In this document: positions 1 to 4,252 of the stretch, piece after piece
Numbering within the stretch: the stretch's first letter is position 1
How the letters are laid out: each line of letters begins with the position of its first letter
NCBI GenBank assembly: GCA_023411405.1
Contig: JAEYOU010000729.1
Span: 1 to 9,648 of the forward strand
DNA: 9,648 bases
From: Pseudomonadota bacterium
GTDB taxonomy: Bacteria; Myxococcota; Myxococcia; Myxococcales; Anaeromyxobacteraceae
Direction: 5' to 3'
Made by a program: the position numbers and the translations under genes
Notes under the pieces: model-generated
Seen by the model: the letters and a program-made list of their open reading frames with translations, nothing else
What the model was told of the DNA's origin: nothing
The model's database searches: none

Positions 1-1
1 C

Positions 2-418
2 GCCCGCGTCGTGCTCCGCTACGCCCGCACCCGCGTGCGGCGGGCGGTGCTCTTCACGGTCCACCGGGGCATGGCGCAGGGCTGGGTGGGGCTCGGCGGC
101 GGGCTGGCCGCGGGGGCGGCCGCGATCCGGCTGCGCCTCGGGACGCCTGGGGTCCTCGAGACCGTGGTCCGGACGCGCGCCCACTACCTCGGCCCGCTGC
201 CGCGGACCGAGGCCAACGTCCGGCTGCTCAAGGCGATCGGGGGCGGGGTGCCGCGGAACGCGCTGCTCGTGCCCATCCTGGCCCTCGGACGCGTGGTGAA
301 CGTGCTCTACGCCGACGGCGGGCGCGGGGCGATGGTGGACGCGGACGGGGTGGGGGAGCTGCTCATCCTCGCCACGCGCATCGCGCAGAGCTACGACGCG
401 CTGGTGGCGCGGGTCTGA
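2..418 (+). CDS. GAF-like domain protein, C-terminal fragment
   Basis: The reading frame is already open at the left edge, so this is the 3' end of a longer gene; 138 residues plus a TGA stop are visible. The pattern is a predicted beta-strand 'AVLFTVHRG', a Gly-rich turn, a hydrophobic run, 'TVVRTRAHYLGPLPRT', then 'ALLVPILALGRVVNVLYAD' and a closing helix. This is the layout of a GAF-like sensory domain: a central sheet, a ligand-pocket loop and an 'LYAD'-type final strand. From memory, similar C-termini occur in myxobacterial proteins that have regulatory domains (such as DUF4388 or a GspE N-terminal type) before them. No catalytic residues are seen and the ligand is unknown. The next gene starts 17 bp after the stop on the same strand. 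The family call is inference; that the frame is coding is well supported by its composition. Confidence 0.7.
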   Translation, partial: ARVVLRYARTRVRRAVLFTVHRGMAQGWVGLGGGLAAGAAAIRLRLGTPGVLETVVRTRAHYLGPLPRTEANVRLLKAIGGGVPRNALLVPILALGRVVNVLYADGGRGAMVDADGVGELLILATRIAQSYDALVARV

Positions 419-420
419 GG

Positions 421-436
421 TATTCTCCGCCGGCCA
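421..436 (+). promoter_or_regulatory. Possible -10 box of a leaderless promoter
   Basis: TATTCT at 421-426 is one of the few AT-rich hexamers here and ends 9 bases before the ATG at 436. A transcript started 7-10 bases after this box would begin at or next to the start codon. There is no Shine-Dalgarno sequence at normal distance: the only GAGG (417-420) overlaps the previous stop codon and lies 15 bases upstream. No convincing -35 element is seen, so the call is tentative. Confidence 0.3.
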
Positions 437-981
437 TGGGCGCCACGGTCCACTACTTCATGCTCCCCGAGGACGAGGTCGCGCTCTTCCGGCTGCTCGC
501 GCGCCGGGAGGTGACGGTCTACCCGGAGCTCGTCCCGCCCGGCTGGGTCCCGCTCGTCGCCGGTCCCGAGACGCCGGCGCAGCTCGACGGCTCGGCCTAC
601 TACCTGGCGCTCGAGCGATACGGCCCCGTGATCGTCCACTCGGTGAAGCGCGGTCCCGACAAGGGGATGCTCGCCATCGAAGAGGTGCCGTCGCCGGTGT
701 TTCACTACGAGCGCTCGCTCCGCAACGAGGAGGGCGAGCTGGTGGCCGGCCGCATCTGGGCGGAGCTGGACGTGGACGACGCTCCCGACAGCCGGAAGGG
801 CAAGCCCTACGCGCTCAAGGCCCTCTTCCTCGAGATCCAGGAGCTCTTCAAGAAGAGCTGGCGCCGGAGCGAGCCCAAGGGGTTCTGGGTCGGGCCCCAC
901 GCGGCCACCGCGTGGAAGCGCGGCGAGCTCAAGCTCCGCGAGGCCGGTCACAAGGGCGGCCTCATCGACGTCTGGCGGTGA
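436..981 (+). CDS. Conserved hypothetical protein, 181 aa
   Basis: A 181-residue soluble protein with no signal peptide or membrane segment; I do not recognise a named family. It opens with a 'HYFMLPEDEVALFRLL' segment that looks like a strand followed by a helix, and includes a 'YYLALERYGPVIVHSVKRG' stretch. The middle 'FHYERSLRNEEGELVAGRIWAELD' reads as paired beta strands. The C-terminus is basic and rich in Lys and Trp ('FKKSWRRSEPKGFWVGPHAA'). ATG 436 is chosen because the N-terminal segment is typical of a folded protein and the coding bias begins there. There is no usable Shine-Dalgarno site, and a TATTCT box lies just upstream, so it may be translated from a leaderless mRNA. The gene follows the preceding frame by 17 bp and could also be read through from it. 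Function unknown; a nucleic-acid or protein-binding role for the basic tail would be a guess. Confidence 0.85.
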   Translation: MGATVHYFMLPEDEVALFRLLARREVTVYPELVPPGWVPLVAGPETPAQLDGSAYYLALERYGPVIVHSVKRGPDKGMLAIEEVPSPVFHYERSLRNEEGELVAGRIWAELDVDDAPDSRKGKPYALKALFLEIQELFKKSWRRSEPKGFWVGPHAATAWKRGELKLREAGHKGGLIDVWR

Positions 982-1012
982 GACCGGGGCGGGGGCGCGG
1001 CCCTGCGGACCG

Positions 1013-1041
1013 TTGACGAGACGCGCCAGGACCGGTAGACG
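1013..1041 (+). promoter_or_regulatory. Weak sigma-70-like promoter candidate
   Basis: TTGACG (1013-1018), a 17-bp spacer and TAGACG (1036-1041). The -35 is a good match to TTGACA and the spacing is ideal, but the -10 is poor. It would start transcription near 1048, giving a short leader for a GTG start at 1066. It competes with a better-looking element at 1060-1089. Confidence 0.3.
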
Positions 1042-1059
1042 GAAGTGCTTCCGGAGTTC

Positions 1060-1089
1060 TTGACCGTGACCCTATCTGCCCGATATAAG
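1060..1089 (+). promoter_or_regulatory. Strong-looking sigma-70 promoter inside gene start
   Basis: TTGACC (1060-1065), an 18-bp spacer and TATAAG (1084-1089) make the closest match to a housekeeping promoter that I see in the window, in an unusually AT-containing patch. It overlaps the first codons of the predicted secreted protein. If used, transcription would begin near 1096, downstream of the GTG starts. It could drive a shortened form from ATG 1123, or a long transcript running into the tRNA genes at 1545-1745. Confidence 0.35.
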
Positions 1090-1407
1090 GCCGCCCTCGC
1101 CGGGGTCCTGGTTGCCCTGCCGATGCTCGTCCTCGCGGAGGTTCGCGTGGCCGGGGCGGTGCTCCCGGACGGCGCGGTGAAGGTGGCGGAGAATCGGTAC
1201 CGGGTGCCGCAGACCTGGGAAGAGACCCTCCGGTTCTATCGACAGAGCTACCCGCCCAGGTATACAAGGCGGGCCATCGCCGACCAGCCGGGCGTGAAGG
1301 CGATCCACATCGCCAACCCGGACGCGAAGGCGGGGAGCTGGGAAGGGCTGAACGTCTACGAGGCGAAGGGCGAAGTACGAATCTTCGTGCTCTTGAAGGG
1401 GAAGTAG
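1066..1407 (+). CDS. Small secreted hypothetical protein
   Basis: About 113 residues, function not recognised. The N-terminus has a basic residue pair (Arg and Lys) followed by the hydrophobic run 'AALAGVLVALPMLVLA', as in a Sec signal peptide. The mature part has a short Gly/Val-rich stretch and then 'RVPQTWEETLRFYRQSYPP', an amphipathic helix, a 'GVKAIHIANPD' strand and a final 'EVRIFVLLKGK' strand, so it is probably a small alpha/beta periplasmic protein. I chose GTG 1066 because GGAG (1053-1056) lies 9 bases upstream. A GTG at 1045 would add seven residues but has a poor ribosome site, and ATG 1123 would remove the signal peptide. A TTGACC-N18-TATAAG element covers the first codons, so the start is uncertain. 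From memory the family seems restricted to myxobacteria. Confidence 0.75.
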   Translation: MTLSARYKAALAGVLVALPMLVLAEVRVAGAVLPDGAVKVAENRYRVPQTWEETLRFYRQSYPPRYTRRAIADQPGVKAIHIANPDAKAGSWEGLNVYEAKGEVRIFVLLKGK

Positions 1408-1421
1408 GGCTGGATGTAGAA

Positions 1422-1536
1422 CCTGCCCGCGAGCGAAGGCCAGCTTTGCTGGCCCGGAGCGGGCAGGGGGTTCGGGGGAGCGCAGGCTCCCATTGGCGAA
1501 GCGAAGCGAAGCCGAGGGGAGCCGAGCACTTCCCCC
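1422..1536 (+). repeat. Hairpin-rich intergenic element
   Basis: Noncoding stretch between the small secreted gene and the tRNA pair. Hairpin 1 has perfect 9-bp outer arms (CCTGCCCGC 1422-1430 with GCGGGCAGG 1459-1467) enclosing a perfect 7-bp inner stem GGCCAGC-TTT-GCTGGCC (1438-1454). Hairpin 2 is GGGAGC-GCAG-GCTCCC (1476-1491). GCGAA is then repeated three times in tandem (1496-1510). A weaker GGGGA/TCCCC pair (1516-1520 with 1531-1535) closes the region. No T-tract follows any stem, so they are not classical terminators. The arrangement resembles dispersed palindromic repeats seen between genes in GC-rich delta-proteobacteria; whether it recurs in this genome cannot be seen here. Confidence 0.5.
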
Positions 1537-1544
1537 GTGGAGAT

Positions 1545-1615
1545 TGGGGAATCGTCTAACGGCAGGACGCCAGACTCTGGATCTGGCTATCTAGGTTCGA
1601 ATCCTAGTTCCCCAG
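1545..1615 (+). tRNA. tRNA-Gln(CTG)
   Basis: A full cloverleaf can be drawn. The acceptor arms are TGGGGAA (1545-1551) and TTCCCCA (1608-1614), with discriminator G1615. The anticodon stem CCAGA/TCTGG encloses the loop CTCTGGA with anticodon CTG at 1577-1579, which reads the CAG glutamine codon. The T arm is CTAGG-TTCGAAT-CCTAG. The 3' CCA is not encoded. The body matches the bacterial glutamine tRNA pattern, including the weak first acceptor pair (U-A) typical of tRNA-Gln. It lies 58 bp upstream of tRNA-Glu and probably shares its transcript. Confidence 0.97.
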
Positions 1616-1673
1616 AAGACGTGCTCCGGCGTTGCCTGCCACAACGATCGGGGCTAAAGAAAGCGAGGAACGT

Positions 1674-1745
1674 GGCCCGTTAGTCTAGCGGTCAGGACGT
1701 CGGCCTCTCACGCCGAAAACATGGGTTCAATTCCCGTACGGGTCA
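1674..1745 (+). tRNA. tRNA-Glu(CTC)
   Basis: The acceptor arms are GGCCCGT (1674-1680) and ACGGGTC (1738-1744), with one G-T pair and discriminator A1745. The D arm contains the typical TAGTCTAGCGGTCAGGAC sequence. The anticodon stem TCGGC/GCCGA encloses CTCTCAC with anticodon CTC at 1707-1709, reading the GAG glutamate codon. The T arm is ATGGG-TTCAATT-CCCGT. CCA is not encoded. A strong terminator follows 9 bases after the discriminator, so this is the last gene of the tRNA unit. Confidence 0.97.
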
Positions 1746-1754
1746 CACCCTGTG

Positions 1755-1790
1755 CCCCACGCAACTCCGTCCAGTTGCGTGGGGTTTTTT
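1755..1790 (+). terminator. Intrinsic terminator of the tRNA-Gln/Glu unit
   Basis: A perfect 12-bp stem (CCCCACGCAACT 1755-1766 with AGTTGCGTGGGG 1773-1784), a 6-base loop CCGTCC and an immediate run of six T residues (1785-1790). This is the clearest rho-independent terminator in the window and marks the end of the + strand block. Confidence 0.94.
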
Positions 1791-1820
1791 CTTTCCTGCG
1801 TCCGACACCGGAACAAGTCA

Positions 1821-1853
1821 CGGCCCCGGGGCAGCGTTTCGCTGTCCGGGCCG
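1821..1853 (-). terminator. Hairpin after the lipoprotein gene, probable terminator
   Basis: CGGCCCCGGGGCAGCG (1821-1836) pairs with CGCTGTCCGGGCCG (1840-1853) around a TTT loop, with an internal mismatch or bulge. Read on the - strand it begins 28 bases after the TAG stop at 1881 and is followed by TGACTTGTTCC, only a weak T-rich tract. It faces the tRNA terminator in the convergent gap 1746-1880, where nothing else is seen. Confidence 0.5.
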
Positions 1854-1880
1854 CGTTCGAGCCTCGAGACTCCCCGCTGT

Positions 1881-4037
1881 CTAGTACACGGTCAGATCGA
1901 CCTTGGTGATCGAGCCCTCGCCCGCGAGGTAGAGCGTCGCCCCGTCGGGGCTCGTCGCCTGGACGGTCCTGGATACGGGGAGCGTGCCCAGCGCCGCACC
2001 GTCGGCCACACGAAAGACGGTCGTGCCCGAGCTCGCGAGCCGACCATCGGGCGTCACGGCCTGGATCCGATCGGACTGCGGGTACCGGAGCAACGAGAGG
2101 TCGTTGCCGTTCAGCAGGTATCCCGCGTAGTACACGCCGGACCCGTCCGGCACCGCGACCACGCTCCACGCCGGATACGGGAACCCGTACCCACCGTTGT
2201 ACGTGCTCTCGGTCAGCTTCGTGAACTGCCCCGTCGACACGTCGTAGCGCGCGATGTTGCCCCCGGAGATGCCGGACTCGCCGACGAAGAGGCTCGTCCC
2301 GTCCTCCGTGGCGGCGAGCGCGCCGCCGTAGAAGCCCCAGAGCTCGTCCAGGACCTGTCCGCTGGCGAGGTCGATGAGCGTGGGGGTCGTCCACTGGTCC
2401 CAGTCGATCGTGGCCAGGCGCCCCTGCGCGAGCACCTCGATGTCGGCGTTCACCCGCGGAGTGGGGATGAACCCGTCGAACGAGAAGCTCGTGAGATCGA
2501 TGCGGGCGATGGAGAGGGCGCCGCGGTGGGCGACGTAGAGCGCCGCTCCGTCGAGCGCCACTTCGAGGTCGCTCGGCAGCGAGGCGACCACGACGGCGCC
2601 GAGCGGCTCGAGGGTGTCGGCGTCGATCGCGACCACGAGCTCGCGGGCGACGTCCAGGCCGTAGAGCCGGGGCCGGATCGGGTCCGCCACCAGGATGCTC
2701 AGCGTGTACGACGAGAGCGGCTCCGGCTCCAGCTCCCGCTTGCCGAGCGTCGCGGGGTCGATCAGGTCCCCGATGTTCTGGTACGAGACCCTCCCCGCGC
2801 CGTACGTCCAGAGCTCGGTGCCGTTGGCCGCCAGCGCGGCGGCGGTGACCGGACTCGGCAGGGAGGCGACCGGCTTGACCAGCGCCGCGTCGTGAATGGA
2901 GCTGCTGCCGACGGCGAAGGTCCCGGCGGGATCCTCCGCGAAGACGAGCTCCCCAACGCGCCCGAGCACGTGCCCGAGGTGCCCCGCGTCGAGCTGGTAC
3001 CCGGCGTAGTAGACGTGCTGCCCGCCCGGGCTCAGGTAGACGTGCCGCGCAGGATACGGGAAGCCGTAGCCATCATCCCAGGTGCTCTCGTCCACCGCCG
3101 TGGCCGTCGCGCCGCTCACGTCGTACTTCGTGAGCGTCCCGCCCGAGATGCCGGCCTCACCGGCGAACAGGAACCTCCCGTCGCTGGAGAGCTCCAGGTC
3201 CGGCGCGTAGTTGCCCCAGGAGTTGAGCAGGACGTCGGCGCCGGTCGCGAGGGTGACCGCCCGGATGTCGCACCACTGGGCGACCTCCGCGTAGTAGACC
3301 TTGCCGCCGTCGGTCACCTCGACGGCGTACGGATCCGACTGCACCGAGAGCGTCCCCGTGAGCTCGAGGCGCAGTGGGTCGATCACCGAGATCTCGTGGG
3401 CCGCGTCGTGCGAGACCACCATCCTGGTGCCATCGGGCGAGAGGCTGAGATCGTCCGCCTTGCGCGGGAGGGGGATGCGCGTCAGCTCCAGCTTCTGATC
3501 GGCGTCGATCACGACCACCTGCGACGGCGTACCGGCGTCGAGCGCGTAGAGGAGGCACCGATCGGGATGGGCGACGAGCTTCGTGATCTGGCCGGAGACC
3601 TCGAAGGAGCCTCCCGCGCCGAGCGCGGCCGGGTTGCAGGTGCACCCCTCGTCCGACTCGCCGTTGCAGTTCTCGTCCGTGCCGTTGCCGCACGTCTCGG
3701 CGGCGGGCTTCACGTCACCCTGGCAACTGCCCCAGACGTTCCACGCGCAGGTGTCGGAGCAGGTCCGGACCATGGTGCCGAGCGCGCACGCCCCCACGTC
3801 CGATCCGCACGCCCTGCTGTCCTGCGCCCCGGCGGCGCATTCGCCTTGCCCCGTGCACTCGGACCACTCCCCCCAGGCCCCCTCAGGGCAGAGCTTGGTC
3901 ATGGTGCCGCAATTGCCGCACGGGCGCTGCATCGAGTCGCCCGGCTCACAACCGACCGGCTCACCGCTGGTGGTGCTCTTCGATTCACAGCCAGAGAGCA
4001 CCGCGAGCAGCGCCAGCACGTACGCACGTCGAGCCAT
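1881..4037 (-). CDS. Surface lipoprotein with Cys-rich stalk and double beta-propeller
   Basis: A 718-residue predicted lipoprotein. The signal peptide ends in lipobox LSGC, with lipidated Cys17 and Glu at +2. Residues 30-110 hold two Cys/Trp repeats of thrombospondin-1-like pattern (Cys40-Cys43-Cys50 with Trp55, Trp58 and Cys61; Cys77-Cys84-Cys93-Cys97 with Trp99, Trp102 and Cys105). Residues 116-132 (CGNGTDENCNGESDEGC) resemble the MopE-type putative metal-binding motif common in myxobacterial surface proteins. The rest is beta-propeller sequence with 'LSPDGTRMVVSHD'-type, YVTN/NHL-like blades in two homologous halves (about 151-422 and 446-718). Both halves carry the signatures 'GISGG' and 'GYGFPYPA' and the run 'VYYAGY'. 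The ATG is supported by GGAGGGGG, 4-5 bases upstream. It probably sits on the outer membrane as an adhesin or binding scaffold; no catalytic site is seen. It lies downstream of the cellulase gene, but a hairpin and a dyad in the gap suggest its own transcription. Ligand unknown. Confidence 0.93.
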   Translation of the reverse strand: MARRAYVLALLAVLSGCESKSTTSGEPVGCEPGDSMQRPCGNCGTMTKLCPEGAWGEWSECTGQGECAAGAQDSRACGSDVGACALGTMVRTCSDTCAWNVWGSCQGDVKPAAETCGNGTDENCNGESDEGCTCNPAALGAGGSFEVSGQITKLVAHPDRCLLYALDAGTPSQVVVIDADQKLELTRIPLPRKADDLSLSPDGTRMVVSHDAAHEISVIDPLRLELTGTLSVQSDPYAVEVTDGGKVYYAEVAQWCDIRAVTLATGADVLLNSWGNYAPDLELSSDGRFLFAGEAGISGGTLTKYDVSGATATAVDESTWDDGYGFPYPARHVYLSPGGQHVYYAGYQLDAGHLGHVLGRVGELVFAEDPAGTFAVGSSSIHDAALVKPVASLPSPVTAAALAANGTELWTYGAGRVSYQNIGDLIDPATLGKRELEPEPLSSYTLSILVADPIRPRLYGLDVARELVVAIDADTLEPLGAVVVASLPSDLEVALDGAALYVAHRGALSIARIDLTSFSFDGFIPTPRVNADIEVLAQGRLATIDWDQWTTPTLIDLASGQVLDELWGFYGGALAATEDGTSLFVGESGISGGNIARYDVSTGQFTKLTESTYNGGYGFPYPAWSVVAVPDGSGVYYAGYLLNGNDLSLLRYPQSDRIQAVTPDGRLASSGTTVFRVADGAALGTLPVSRTVQATSPDGATLYLAGEGSITKVDLTVY
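1884..3587 (-). repeat. Internal tandem duplication: two propeller halves
   Basis: Within the lipoprotein, residues 151-422 (2772-3587) and 446-718 (1884-2702) align along their length with an offset of about 293-295 residues. The best-conserved stretch is residues 290-350 against 583-643: 'LFAGEAGISGG' against 'LFVGESGISGG', then 'DGYGFPYPA' against 'GGYGFPYPA', then 'VYYAGY' in both. The sequence between anchors has diverged widely, so the duplication is old. Each half is long enough for about six or seven blades; the blade count is inference. Confidence 0.85.
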
Positions 4038-4066
4038 GTGTCCCCCTCCAGGCACAAGGAATGAAG

Positions 4067-4079
4067 CAACCCTGGGTTG
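4067..4079 (-). promoter_or_regulatory. Perfect 13-bp dyad upstream of the lipoprotein gene
   Basis: CAACCC-T-GGGTTG is a perfect 6-1-6 palindrome that ends 29 bases before the lipoprotein start codon, where an operator could sit. A second dyad, GCCGGG-N6-CCCGGC (4092-4109), lies just upstream. No sigma-70 promoter is recognisable nearby, so the binding role is inference from position and symmetry. Confidence 0.4.
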
Positions 4080-4181
4080 AGGCTGCATTGTGCCGGGTTC
4101 GACCCCGGCTGGGAAGCGGAACGCACGTCGCGGCGCCCTCGGTACGGGAAAGCCCCAGGGGCCCCGCGGCTCCGAGACGCC

Positions 4182-4216
4182 GCGGCCCCGGCCGGCGTGC
4201 GCCGGCGCGGGGCCGC
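4182..4216 (-). terminator. Large GC hairpin after the cellulase gene
   Basis: GCGGCCCCGGCCGGCG (4182-4197) pairs with the segment 4200-4216 around a 2-base TG loop; all 16 pairs form, with one bulged G (4207). It starts 37 bases after the cellulase stop codon. No T-run follows on the - strand, so it may act as an inefficient or factor-assisted terminator, or protect the 3' end of the mRNA. The rest of the 4038-4252 gap holds only the dyads listed separately. Confidence 0.5.
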
Positions 4217-4252
4217 TCTCCACACCGAGGCTGCTCGGCGCGTCCCTGCCGG

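Noticed and set aside
962..1308. - strand frames opposite the 436-981 and 1066-1407 genes
   Set aside because: Pro/Arg-rich, low-complexity translations without ribosome sites; the + strand frames have signal-peptide or folded-protein character.
1422..1536. CRISPR array or CRISPR-like repeats
   Set aside because: The repeats are nested inverted stems and 5-base tandem units, without equal-length repeats separated by unique spacers.
1752..4064. Long + strand open frame (770 codons) opposite the lipoprotein gene
   Set aside because: It is Arg/Gly/Pro/Val-rich with no domain or ribosome site, and is explained by high GC content opposite a well-supported gene with signal peptide, lipobox and propeller repeats.
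4091..4110. T-arm-like sequence GCCGGGTTCGACCCCGGC, a possible tRNA fragment or attachment site
   Set aside because: The stem does not pair with a proper 7-base T loop, no matching acceptor or anticodon arms are found on either side, and it does not match the 3' ends of the two tRNA genes.
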